DNA from: Streptomyces marinisediminis
GTDB lineage: Bacteria > Actinomycetota > Actinomycetes > Streptomycetales > Streptomycetaceae
DNA length: 64,000 nt
Assembly: GCF_026262575.1 (NCBI RefSeq)
Contig: NZ_JAPKFL010000007.1
Location: 62,001 to 126,000 of the forward strand
Direction: 5' to 3'
Numbering within the stretch: the stretch's first letter is position 1; every line of letters begins with the position of its first letter. Shown here in pieces: positions 25,032 through 32,901 of this stretch. The notes beneath the pieces are model-generated. The model made no database searches. It was given only the letters and a program-made list of their open reading frames with translations, and had not been told where the DNA came from. Both the position numbers and the translations under genes were made by a program.

Positions 25032-25559
25032 ATGCCACCGCCCGCCCCGCCCCGCGACCGCGCTCCGGCCCCCACCGACGGGGGTCTGCTGCTGCGCCGG
25101 ACGCTGCGGCGCCACGCCTCCGGGGTCACGATCGTCACCGTGCCCGGCCCCGCGGGGTTCACCGCCACCTCGTTCACCTCGCTGTCCCTGCGGCCGCCCC
25201 TGGTCTCCTTCTGCGTGGCCTCGGCGTCCTCGGCGGCCGAGGCCGTCGCGTCGGCGGACCGCTTCGCCGTCCACCTCCTGGGGGCGGACGACGCCGAGCT
25301 GGCCGAGCGCTTCGCCCGCGGCGGGGCCGACCGGTTCGCGGGCACGGGCGTCCGGGAGACCGACGGCCTGCCCGTCCTCACCGGGGTCCCGGCCTGGCTC
25401 ACCGCGCACGTCGTCGGCCGGCGGCGGGCGGGCGACCACTGCCTGGTCATCGGCGAGGTCCGCGCCGGCGGCGTCCGGGAGGAGGCGCCCGCGCTGGTGC
25501 GCACCGCCGGCGCCTACGCCACGACGGCCCCGCTGCCGCCCGCCCCGCCCCGGCCCTGA
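25032..25559 (+). CDS. Flavin reductase-like domain protein
   Basis: The 175-residue protein has the flavin reductase (FMN-binding split barrel) pattern: LRRHASGVTIVTVPGPAGF, TATSFTSLSLRPPLVSFCV and GDHCLVIGEV. It should reduce FMN or FAD with NAD(P)H, supplying a monooxygenase, or act directly on a small molecule. It lies 108 bases after the DapA-like gene, preceded by short GAGGAGCCC repeats that also give a ribosome-binding site, and may belong to the same transcript. A second member is at 62918. Confidence 0.75.
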   Translation: MPPPAPPRDRAPAPTDGGLLLRRTLRRHASGVTIVTVPGPAGFTATSFTSLSLRPPLVSFCVASASSAAEAVASADRFAVHLLGADDAELAERFARGGADRFAGTGVRETDGLPVLTGVPAWLTAHVVGRRRAGDHCLVIGEVRAGGVREEAPALVRTAGAYATTAPLPPAPPRP

Positions 25560-25937
25560 CCCCAGCGTGCCGCGCACCCGGTCGGCCCCCGCGCCCGCCG
25601 GGCCCCCCGTGGCCCCACCCACGCCGCACCGCGCCCGCCGGGCCCCGCCCGGCGAGCGCACACCGTGGACTCCGCGTCCCACGTCCCCCACCCCGCAGAC
25701 CCACGCCTCGCAGACCGCGCCTCGCAGACCCGCGCACCCAGCTCCCGCGCCCAGGACCGCGCGCCGGGCCCCGCGCACGGCAACCCCGCGCACGGCAACC
25801 CCGCGCACGCCCCGACGCCGCGCGCGCGGTCCGGAGAGGCGTCGGGGCGTCTACTACCCCGGGGAGCGTGGGGGCGCACGTCGGGTTGGGGCCCTTTGGC
25901 CCATGCGCGCGGGACGAGCGCCGCGCATGCTGGAGTC
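25560..25937. other. Intergenic stretch with 15-bp tandem repeat
   Basis: These 378 bases hold no convincing gene. A 15-bp unit CCGCGCACGGCAACC is repeated 2.6 times at 25771-25809. The rest is Pro/Arg-codon-like GC-rich sequence without a visible promoter, apart from what must drive the small gene at 25938. Confidence 0.5.
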
Positions 25938-26168
25938 ATGAACACCGCACCCGTCTCCCCGACCACGGGCGGACCGGGTGGCGGCGGACCGCAGCCGGGC
26001 ACGGAACGCCTCCCGGGCGCCACCGCCGCGAGCCCCGGCCACGCCCACCCCCGGCACCGCCTGGGCAACGCCCTGCGCGCCGCCCGCGTCTTCGCCGAAG
26101 CGGCCTTCGACGTGGCCGTGCTCGGCGACCCGGCCGCGACCCCGACGACCCACCGCCGCGCGGCCTGA
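25938..26168 (+). CDS. Small conserved-looking protein, unknown
   Basis: The 76-residue product has a disordered Gly/Pro-rich first half and an amphipathic helix in the second (RLGNALRAARVFAEAAFDVAVLGD). Similar short proteins with this helix are, from memory, widespread in Streptomyces. GGAG lies close to the ATG. No function is known to me. Confidence 0.5.
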   Translation: MNTAPVSPTTGGPGGGGPQPGTERLPGATAASPGHAHPRHRLGNALRAARVFAEAAFDVAVLGDPAATPTTHRRAA

Positions 26169-26263
26169 TCCGGCGCCGGACCCGGCCGCCCGCCGCGCCG
26201 ACACCGGGCGCGTGACACCCCGCCCGCCGCCTCACCCCCCGCCCCGGCGCGCGGCCGTGCGCG

Positions 26264-26965
26264 CTACGCGTCGAGGCTGGCGCGCCAGCGCTCGACCGCG
26301 GGCGCGGACACCGGCGTCGACCAGCCGTTCAGCCGCGCCGCGCCTCCGATGTGGAAGGCGTCCAGGCCCGCCTGACGCAGCGCCGGGACGTGGCCCAGGT
26401 TCAGCCCGCCGCCGGCCATGATGCGGGCCTCGTACCCCACGTCGCCCGCCGCGGCCCGGGCCGCCTCGCCGCACAGCACGTGCAGCCCGGCGCCGACGCC
26501 CTCGGCCGTCCCGGCCGTCAGCACCGTGTCCAGGCCGGGCAGCTCCGCGATCGCCTTGCGCAGTGCGGTGCGGTCGGTGGCGTGGTCCAGGGCGCGGTGG
26601 AACGTCCACGTGCAGCCGTCCAGCTCCCGCAGGAGCGCGTCCAGCGCGGCCAGGTCGGGGCCGCCGCTCGGGTCGAGGAAGCCGAGGACGAACTCCGTCG
26701 CCCCCGCCGCCCGCAGCTCCCGGGCCCGCGCGCACAGGGCGGCCAGCGCCTCCGGGTCCCCCGCGGCGAAGCCGCTCGTGGCGCGCAGCATCACCCGCAC
26801 CGGCAGGTCCACCGCCGCGCGCACGGCGCTGAAGGTCTCCACCGACGGCGTGAGTCCGTCCGCCGACATGTCGGTGACCAGTTCGAGGCGGTCCGCCCCG
26901 CCCGCCTCCGCCGCCACGGCGTCCTCCGCGTCGAGCGCGATCACCTCAAGAATTGGTCTAGACAT
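26264..26965 (-). CDS. cutC: CutC family protein
   Basis: The 233-residue TIM-barrel protein has the CutC signatures: EVIALDAEDAVAAEAGGADRLEL at the N-terminus, VRVMLRATSGF, WTFHRALDHATD, and IMAGGGLNLGHVP near the C-terminus. The family was linked to copper homeostasis, though its enzymatic role is unsettled. The ATG at 26965 gives MSRPILEVIALD; the first codons TCT AGA CCA ATT CTT are unusually AT-rich because a DasR-like site covers them. The gene is divergent from the HD hydrolase at 27024. Confidence 0.85.
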   Translation of the reverse strand: MSRPILEVIALDAEDAVAAEAGGADRLELVTDMSADGLTPSVETFSAVRAAVDLPVRVMLRATSGFAAGDPEALAALCARARELRAAGATEFVLGFLDPSGGPDLAALDALLRELDGCTWTFHRALDHATDRTALRKAIAELPGLDTVLTAGTAEGVGAGLHVLCGEAARAAAGDVGYEARIMAGGGLNLGHVPALRQAGLDAFHIGGAARLNGWSTPVSAPAVERWRASLDA

Positions 26966-26967
26966 AT
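26952..26967. promoter_or_regulatory. DasR-responsive-element-like site overlapping the cutC start
   Basis: The core TGGTCTAGACA closely fits the DasR operator as I remember it, ACTGGTCTAGACCACT: about 11 of 16 bases on the minus strand, including GTCTAGACCA. It covers the first cutC codons, where rare codons replace the usual GC-rich ones, and lies 57 bases upstream of the divergent HD gene. Confidence 0.5.
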
Positions 26968-27023
26968 GGCTCAGGGTGCCACACCCGCACAGGTCCCGGT
27001 ACCCCGCGCCCCACAATGGGGGT

Positions 27024-27686
27024 ATGGCCGCCCCAGACCCGTCCGAAAACGCTCTCCTCCAGCGCTGGCACGCCGCGCTCACCCGCGCCCGCGGCCACGC
27101 GCCGGGGCCCGATCCGGAGCCCTACGGCCGCGACCTGCTCGCCCGCTGGGCCGAGCCGCACCGCCGCTACCACACCACCGGCCACCTGCTGGCCGTCCTG
27201 GACCGCGTGGACGCGCTCGCCCGCCACGCGGCCGACCCCGACGCCGTCCGGCTCGCCGCCTGGTTCCACGACGCGGTCTACCGCCCCGACCGCAGCGAGA
27301 ACGAGGAGCGCAGCGCGGCGCTGGCGCAGCGCGCGCTGCCCGAGGCCGGGGTCGGCGCGCGGCGCACCGCCGAGGTCGTGCGCCTGGTCCGCCTCACCGC
27401 CACCCACGACCCGGCCGACGGCGACACCGACGGCGCGACCCTGTGCGACGCCGACCTCGCCGTGCTGGCCGGGTCCCCCGAGGAGTACGCCGCCTACGCC
27501 GCCGCGGTCCGCGCCGAGTACGCCTTCGTCCCCGAGGACGCCTTCGCCGTCGGCCGCGCCGCCGTCCTGCGCCACCTCCTGGACCTGCCCCGCCTCTTCC
27601 ACACCCCGCACGGCACCGCCGCCTGGGAGCGGCCGGCGCGGCACAACCTCCGCACCGAACTGGCCCTGCTCGCCGGGCGCGGCTGA
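27024..27686 (+). CDS. HD-domain metal-dependent phosphohydrolase
   Basis: The 220-residue protein has an HD-type metal site: YHTTGHLLAVLDRV (first His), AWFHDAVYRPDRSENEERSA (central HD pair) and LCDADLAVLAG (late Asp). Such enzymes hydrolyse nucleotides or small phosphate compounds. The ATG is separated from the cutC start by 58 bases, so the two share a regulatory region that includes the DasR-like site. The substrate is unknown. Confidence 0.8.
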   Translation: MAAPDPSENALLQRWHAALTRARGHAPGPDPEPYGRDLLARWAEPHRRYHTTGHLLAVLDRVDALARHAADPDAVRLAAWFHDAVYRPDRSENEERSAALAQRALPEAGVGARRTAEVVRLVRLTATHDPADGDTDGATLCDADLAVLAGSPEEYAAYAAAVRAEYAFVPEDAFAVGRAAVLRHLLDLPRLFHTPHGTAAWERPARHNLRTELALLAGRG

Positions 27687-27781
27687 CGCCCGGCTCCCGG
27701 CCCGGGCGGCGCGGCGCACGTTCCCGAAAGGGCGCGTTTCGGCCACGCGAAAACGGCATTCCGGGTGGCACCCTCGAACGT

Positions 27782-28345
27782 ATGGATCTTCTCGACGCGT
27801 TTGACCGGGCTCACCGGACGTTCGACCAGCGGGTGCACCAGGTGGGGGACGACCAGTGGTCGGCGGCCACGCCGTGCGGGGAGTGGGACGTGCGGGACGT
27901 CGTCAACCACGTGACCAGCGAGCACCTGTGGGCCCCGTGGCTGCTGCGCGGCGCGACGCTGGCGGAGGTCGGCGACCGGTTCGACGGCGACGTGCTCGGC
28001 TCCGACCCGGTGGGCGCGTGGGCGCAGGCCGCGTCCGCGTCCCGGCCCGCGTTCCACCGGCCGGGCGCGCTGGCGGGCACGGTGAACACCTCCGGCGGGC
28101 CCTCCCCGGCCGAGGAGTACGCGTGGCAGATGACGCTGGACCTGGCCGTGCACGGCTGGGACGTCGCCCGGGGCACCGGCTCCGGCGACCGCTTCGACCC
28201 GGAGCTGGCGGAGGCCCTCCACGCGCGCTTCCGCGACCGCATCCCGCAGTGGCAGGACGCGGGCGTCTTCGCCCCGCCCGTCGACACCCCCGCCAACGCC
28301 CCGGCCCAGGACCGCCTGATCGCCCTCACCGGCCGCCGCCCGTGA
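27782..28345 (+). CDS. TIGR03086-type (DinB-like, mycothiol-related) metal-binding protein
   Basis: The 187-residue four-helix-bundle protein fits the TIGR03086/maleylpyruvate isomerase N-terminal family: ATPCGEWDVRDVVNHVTSEHLW with a metal His, and DLAVHGWDVARGTG with the second conserved His. Members bind a divalent metal and are thought to use mycothiol in thiol transfer or isomerisation. The ATG gives MDLLDAFDRAHRTF. It follows the HD gene by 95 bases. Confidence 0.75.
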   Translation: MDLLDAFDRAHRTFDQRVHQVGDDQWSAATPCGEWDVRDVVNHVTSEHLWAPWLLRGATLAEVGDRFDGDVLGSDPVGAWAQAASASRPAFHRPGALAGTVNTSGGPSPAEEYAWQMTLDLAVHGWDVARGTGSGDRFDPELAEALHARFRDRIPQWQDAGVFAPPVDTPANAPAQDRLIALTGRRP

Positions 28346-28433
28346 CCGGGCCCGCAGGGCCGCGCCGCGACGCCTCCGGGTCGACGCGCCCCCGCGGGGC
28401 CGTCGATCCCACCGGGACGCCGGACCCGGCGCG

Positions 28434-29030
28434 TCAGGGGTGGTCGAGGGGGTGGGCCAGGGCGCGGTCGGCCAGGCCGGCGCGGACGGCGGCGGCGGCC
28501 GTGCTGGCGGGTTTGCGGTGCGCCTGGGCGCGGAAACAGGCGAGGAACTCCTCGGGGAACCCCGGGCGCGGGTGGCGCGCCAGCACGTCGGCGGTGAGGG
28601 CGGCGGGCAGCGCGTCCAGCCCGTGCCCGGTGACGTCCACGGAGGTGCCGCGCTCCAGCAGGTGGCCCTCGACGTCCCGGGCCGGGTCGACGGCGTCCGC
28701 CATGTGCCGCTCGATGACCTCGGCGAGCCGCCTGCGCCGCTCCGGCGGCCACCCGGCGCCCGCGGCGAAGACCCAGGCGACGTGTCCGCCGGTCTCGGCG
28801 AAGTCCACCGTGTGGCTGTCGAACTCCGGGACGAGCCCGAGGTCGTGCAGCAGGGCGGCGACGTAGAGGAGTTCGGCGTCGAAGGCCAGCCCCTCGGCGC
28901 TGCCCAGCGCCGCCGCCCACAGGTAGGACCGCTCGCAGTGGCCCAGCAGGGCCGCGGAGCAGTAGGCCCGGGCCACCTCGCGCGCGGCCACGCACGGCGC
29001 GGTGTGGGGGACGACGAGCGTGTCGGGCAT
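28434..29030 (-). CDS. HD-domain protein (cyanamide hydratase-like)
   Basis: The 198-residue protein has HD metal-site residues in CERSYLWAAAL, ELLYVAALLHDLGLVPEF and GGHVAWVFAAG, followed by IERHMADAVDP. The pattern resembles the small HD proteins annotated as cyanamide hydratase-like. It is unrelated in detail to the HD protein at 27024. It is divergent from the amidase gene across 413 bases. Confidence 0.75.
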   Translation of the reverse strand: MPDTLVVPHTAPCVAAREVARAYCSAALLGHCERSYLWAAALGSAEGLAFDAELLYVAALLHDLGLVPEFDSHTVDFAETGGHVAWVFAAGAGWPPERRRRLAEVIERHMADAVDPARDVEGHLLERGTSVDVTGHGLDALPAALTADVLARHPRPGFPEEFLACFRAQAHRKPASTAAAAVRAGLADRALAHPLDHP

Positions 29031-29380
29031 CTGCCTGCCTATCCGGAGTCCAGCGGGGCGCGGACGCGCCGTGGCAGAAGCGTAACGCCGCGTTCCGCTC
29101 CGCCCCGCCGTGACCTGCCGTGCCCGGCCGTGCCCGGCCGTGACCCGCCGCGTACGGCCACCGCGTCCGCCCTGCCGGACAGCGGCAGCCCGACGACGCC
29201 ACCCGCCACGCCTGCCACCCCCGGCCCCACCGGGCGGGCCGGGATGGCCGGGGTGGCAGCCGCCGGGGCTGCGCCCACCGCGCACGGTGTCGCAGCGGTG
29301 GGCACCCGCGACGCCCTGCGCGCTCGTCGGCGCGGCGCGCGTCGGTGGGCCGGGGAGACCCGGGCGGACCCCTCGCCGTG

Positions 29381-29394
29381 CTACCGGTCGGTAG
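29381..29394. promoter_or_regulatory. 14-bp palindrome CTACCGGTCGGTAG upstream of amidase gene
   Basis: CTACCG and CGGTAG are exact complements separated by two bases, 50 bases before the amidase start. Short palindromes of this form are typical TetR-family operators, but no TetR gene lies nearby. The rest of the 413-base gap shows only short GTGCCCGGCC repeats. Confidence 0.5.
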
Positions 29395-29443
29395 GCCATG
29401 ATGGCCGGGCGGAACCGGCGAAGCGGCGAGCGCGGAGGTACGG

Positions 29444-30925
29444 ATGACCGGCACCACCAGGCCCGACGGGCCCAGCGACCCCAGCGACCCCACCAGGTCC
29501 ACCAGGCCCACCCGGCCCACCCGGCCCACCACGGTGCACGTGTTCGGGGACGACGCGCTGGGCGAGCACGACGCCGTCGGGCTGGCGGAGGCGCTGCGGA
29601 AGGGGGAGGTCGGCGCGCGGGAGGTGGCACGGGCGGCGGCCGAGCGGCTCCGGGCGGCCGACGCGCACCTGCACGCGGTGCGCGGGCCCGTGGGGCAGGC
29701 GGCGCCCGGCGGTCCCGGGGCGTTCGCGGGCGTGCCCACGCTGGTCAAGGACAACACCGACCTCCAGGGCCTGCCCACCGGGCACGGCAGCGCCGCGTTC
29801 GTGCCGCGCCCGGCCCGACGGCACGCGGCGTTCACCCGGCAGCTCCTGAGCACCGGCGTCACCGTGCTGGGCAAGACCCGGCTCCCGGAGTTCGGGTTCA
29901 ACGCCACCACGGAGTTCGAACACGAGGAACCGGTGCGCAACCCGTGGAACACCGCGTTCTCGGCCGGGGGCTCCTCCGGCGGCAGCGCGGCACTGGTGGC
30001 CGCGGGCGCGGTCCCGCTGGCGCACGCCAACGACGGCGGCGGCTCCATCCGCATCCCGGCCGCGTGCTGCGGTCTGGTCGGGCTGAAGCCGACCCGGGGG
30101 CGGCTGGTGCCGAACGCGCTGGGCCGCAAGCTGCCGATCGACCTCGTCACCGACGGCGTCGTCAGCCGCACGGTGCGGGACACCGCCGCCTTCCTCGCCG
30201 CCGCGGAGGCGCACTGGCGCAACCCGAAGTTGCCGCCGCTGGGCCTGGTGGAAGGCCCGGACACCCGGCGCAGGCTGCGCGTGGGCCTGCTGCTGGACTC
30301 ACCCGCGCAGGTGACGACGGACGCGGCCACCCGGGCGGCCGTCGCGGACACCGCGGCCACCCTGGAGAAGCTCGGCCACACCGTCGAGCCCGTGCGCGTC
30401 CCCCTGGACGAGCGGTTCACCGAGGACTTCCTCACCTACTGGGGCCTGCTCGCCTTCCTGGCCGGCGCGACGGGCAGGACGCTGTCGCGGGACTTCGACC
30501 GGCACCGGATGGACGGGCTGAGCCGGGGCCTGCGCGCGCACTACCTCCAGCGCGTCCGGCACACCCCGGGCGTGCTGCGCAGGCTGCGCCGCGCCCGGTT
30601 CCCGCTGGCCGCCGCGTTCCGCGGTCTGGACGTCGTCCTCTCCCCCGTGCTGGCGACGACGACGCCGCTCCTGGGCCACCTCAGCCCGGCGGTGCCGTAC
30701 GGCACGCTGATGGAGCGCACCCTGCGGTACGTCGCCTTCACGCCGCTGAACAACGTCGTCGGTACCCCGGCGGTGTCCGTACCGGCCCGGACGACGACGG
30801 ACGACGGGCTGCCCATCGGCGTCATGTTCTCCGGCCGCCCGGGCGACGAGCGCACCCTGCTGGAGGTGGCGTTCGCGCTGGAGGCGGAGGGGGGTTGGCC
30901 GCGCGTGCGGGAGGCGGGGGCGTGA
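29444..30925 (+). CDS. Amidase signature family enzyme
   Basis: The 493-residue protein has the amidase signature triad: catalytic Lys in VPTLVKDNTDLQG, the Ser-rich loop SAGGSSGGSAALVAAG with bridging and nucleophilic serines, and GGGSIRIPAACCGLVGLKPT. It should hydrolyse a linear or aryl amide; GatA function is unlikely since no gatB/gatC neighbours occur. The N-terminal 30 residues are repeats of Arg-Pro-Thr and Asp-Pro-Ser type and look dispensable, so a later start is possible. Confidence 0.85.
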   Translation: MTGTTRPDGPSDPSDPTRSTRPTRPTRPTTVHVFGDDALGEHDAVGLAEALRKGEVGAREVARAAAERLRAADAHLHAVRGPVGQAAPGGPGAFAGVPTLVKDNTDLQGLPTGHGSAAFVPRPARRHAAFTRQLLSTGVTVLGKTRLPEFGFNATTEFEHEEPVRNPWNTAFSAGGSSGGSAALVAAGAVPLAHANDGGGSIRIPAACCGLVGLKPTRGRLVPNALGRKLPIDLVTDGVVSRTVRDTAAFLAAAEAHWRNPKLPPLGLVEGPDTRRRLRVGLLLDSPAQVTTDAATRAAVADTAATLEKLGHTVEPVRVPLDERFTEDFLTYWGLLAFLAGATGRTLSRDFDRHRMDGLSRGLRAHYLQRVRHTPGVLRRLRRARFPLAAAFRGLDVVLSPVLATTTPLLGHLSPAVPYGTLMERTLRYVAFTPLNNVVGTPAVSVPARTTTDDGLPIGVMFSGRPGDERTLLEVAFALEAEGGWPRVREAGA

Positions 30926-30929
30926 GCCC

Positions 30930-31205
30930 CTACGGGCGCGGCGCCGGGCGGCCCTTGGGCCGGCGCAGCCCGGTGGCGGTCAGCAGGCGCACGAGTTCGC
31001 GGCTGCTGACGGCCACCGCGCCCAGCCGGACGGCGTCGGCGTACCGGGTGGCCGGCAGGTCGTAGTGGTCGCGGTCGAACGCGCGCGGCGGAGCGCCCAG
31101 CTCCGCGGCGAAGGCGTGCAGCTCCGCGAAGGAGACGTCGCTGATCAGGTGCGACCACAGCCGACCGTGGCCGGGCCAGGTCGGCGGGTCGATGTAGAGC
31201 GTCAC
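30930..31205 (-). CDS. DUF4031 domain protein
   Basis: The 91-residue protein matches the small DUF4031 family pattern: LYIDPPTWPGHGRLWSHLISD at the N-terminus, then FDRDHYDLPATRYADAVRLG. Function is unknown to me. The GTG start overlaps the stop of the preceding 180-residue gene by four bases, so the two are co-translated. It converges with the amidase gene, with only 4 bases between the stops. Confidence 0.75.
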   Translation of the reverse strand: MTLYIDPPTWPGHGRLWSHLISDVSFAELHAFAAELGAPPRAFDRDHYDLPATRYADAVRLGAVAVSSRELVRLLTATGLRRPKGRPAPRP

Positions 31206-31744
31206 GCCCGGTCCCCGAGCCCGCCGACGGGTGCGACGACCGTGGCCGTCCGGCCGCAGACCCAGTGCGGGTCCTCACCGAGTTCCGGCTCGACGGCCAG
31301 CGCGTGCGGTTCGGTGTCCGGGCACAGGGGGCACAGCGGCCAGCGTCCGCTGCGCTCCAGCAGGCCGTCCTGCACGTCCTGGGCGACGAGGCCCGGCAGG
31401 AACGCGGCGCCCTGCGGCCACTGGCCGGCCCACCAGCGGCGGTGCGTGACCGCCTCCTCGACCAGCGAGACGTTCTCCGGTCCGGCCACGTCGAGGGCGG
31501 TGAGGTCGGCGAGGATCAGCGCCCGCGCGGTGTGCAGCGCGGCCTCGACGCCGTCCTCGGACCACCCGCCCCCGCCGCCGCGCGGGCCGCCCGGGGTGTT
31601 CGGTCCGTCCGGGGTGTCCGGGGTGTCCGCACGGCGCGGGCCCTGGGGGTTCTGGGAGTTCTGCGGGTTCTGGGGACTCTGCGGGTCCTGCGGGTCCTGC
31701 GGGTTCCCGGAGGCGTGCGGTTCGTGGGGTTCGTGCGGGTCCAT
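31202..31744 (-). CDS. Unknown protein with PQ-repeat N-terminus and C-terminal CxxC
   Basis: The 180-residue product starts with about 60 residues of low-complexity Pro/Gln/Asn/His/Asp repeats (PHEPHEPH, DPQDPQSPQNPQNSQNPQ). A folded-looking C-terminal domain follows (ALHTARALILADLTALDVAG, TERRWW-like THRRWWAGQWPQG) with CPLCPDTEPH and a later HWVCGRT, suggestive of a small zinc site. It is coupled to the DUF4031 gene. I know no function for either. The repeats probably arose by slippage. Confidence 0.6.
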   Translation of the reverse strand: MDPHEPHEPHASGNPQDPQDPQSPQNPQNSQNPQGPRRADTPDTPDGPNTPGGPRGGGGGWSEDGVEAALHTARALILADLTALDVAGPENVSLVEEAVTHRRWWAGQWPQGAAFLPGLVAQDVQDGLLERSGRWPLCPLCPDTEPHALAVEPELGEDPHWVCGRTATVVAPVGGLGDRA

Positions 31745-31775
31745 GCCCCCATTGCACCGCATCGGCCGGGAACCC

Positions 31776-31805
31776 TTGACGCACCGGGTGGCCGAAAATA
31801 TCTTC
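31776..31805 (+). promoter_or_regulatory. Promoter with overlapping palindrome for the MurR/RpiR gene
   Basis: TTGACG (31776-31781) and TATCTT (31799-31804) are separated by 17 bases, close to the housekeeping consensus. The -10 box lies inside the imperfect palindrome GAAAATATCTTC (31794-31805), a likely operator. Transcription would begin about 31811, right at or just before the first in-frame ATG, so leader length is nearly zero. Confidence 0.55.
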
Positions 31806-31823
31806 CGCCGCATGAGGAGTGTG

Positions 31824-32792
31824 ATGAAGGAAACCGCCGAAGGCGGCCCCGCCGCCGCCCGACCCGCCCGCCACCCCGCGGCCCACCCTCGGCCGGGGCC
31901 ACCGCCGAAGCGCGGCACGCCCGACCCCGCCGGACTCGCGGCCAAGGTCCGCACGCTCGTGCCGACCATGACGCGCTCCATGCAGCGCGTGGCCGAGACC
32001 GTGGCGCAGGACCCGGCCGGGTGCGCCGCGCTCACCGTCACCGGGCTCGCGGAGCGCACCGGGACGAGCGAGGCCACCGTCGTGCGCACCTCCCGCGTGC
32101 TGGGCTACCCCGGCTACCGGGACCTGCGGCTGGCGCTCGCCGGGCTGGCCGCGCAGCAGGCGTCCGGGGCCGCGCCCGCCCTCACCTCCGACATCGCCGT
32201 CGACGACGCGGTCGGTGACGTCATCGCCAAGCTGGCGCGCGACGAGCGGCAGGCGCTCGGCGACACCGCCGCCGTGCTGGACCCGGCGCAGGTCGAGGCC
32301 GCCGTCACCGCGCTCGCCGCCGCCCGCCGCATCGACGTCTACGGCAGCGGCGCGTCCGCCCTGGTGGGGCAGGACCTCGCGCAGAAGCTGCTGCGCATCG
32401 GCCTCATCGCCCACGCCCACGCCGACCCGCACCTGGCCGTCACCGGGGCCGTGCAGCTCAGGACCGGCGACGTGGCGGTGGCGGTCACCCACTCCGGGCG
32501 CACGGTGGACGTAATCGAGCCGCTGCGCGTCGCCTTCGAGCGCGGCGCGACGACGGTGGCCGTCACCGGGCGTCCGGACGGCGAGGTGACGCAGTACGCG
32601 GACCACGTGCTGACGACCTCCACCGCACGGGAGTCCGAGCTGCGCCCGGCGGCCATGTCGAGCCGCACCGGCCAGCTCCTCGTGGTGGACTGCCTGTTCG
32701 TGGGCGTCGCCCAGCGCACCTACGAGGCGGCCGCCCCCGCGCTCTCCGCCTCCTACGAGGCGCTCGCCCACCGCCACGACCCGGGCCGCTGA
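31824..32792 (+). CDS. MurR/RpiR family transcriptional regulator
   Basis: The 322-residue protein has an N-terminal RpiR-type HTH (about residues 45-120, with AERTGTSEATVVRTSRVLGY) and a C-terminal SIS sugar-phosphate domain (IDVYGSGASALVGQDLAQKLL and VAVAVTHSGRTVDVIEPL). The following murQ gene suggests that it senses N-acetylmuramate 6-phosphate, as E. coli MurR does. ATG 31824 follows AGGAG; ATG 31812, four codons earlier, would fit a leaderless transcript. About 40 residues at the N-terminus are Pro/Ala-rich and disordered. Confidence 0.85.
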   Translation: MKETAEGGPAAARPARHPAAHPRPGPPPKRGTPDPAGLAAKVRTLVPTMTRSMQRVAETVAQDPAGCAALTVTGLAERTGTSEATVVRTSRVLGYPGYRDLRLALAGLAAQQASGAAPALTSDIAVDDAVGDVIAKLARDERQALGDTAAVLDPAQVEAAVTALAAARRIDVYGSGASALVGQDLAQKLLRIGLIAHAHADPHLAVTGAVQLRTGDVAVAVTHSGRTVDVIEPLRVAFERGATTVAVTGRPDGEVTQYADHVLTTSTARESELRPAAMSSRTGQLLVVDCLFVGVAQRTYEAAAPALSASYEALAHRHDPGR

Positions 32793-32851
32793 CGACGCGC
32801 CCGACGCCGCCCGGACCCCGGCGCACCCACCGCGCCACCGCCACGACGCCG

Positions 32852-32875
32852 ACAGCGACACAGCGACACAGCGAC
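32852..32875. repeat. Three tandem ACAGCGAC units before murQ
   Basis: The 8-bp unit is perfectly repeated three times, with degenerate continuation to about 32887, in the 109-base murR-murQ gap. The last partial unit runs into the GGAGA ribosome-binding site region of murQ. Confidence 0.75.
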
Positions 32876-32901
32876 ACGACGACACGGAGAACCCCCGCAG
32901 C

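Noticed and set aside
25032..25559. Assigning the aldolase/DapA-like/flavin reductase set to a named pathway
   Set aside because: Family membership is clear, but no substrate-specific residues or partner genes identify the pathway.
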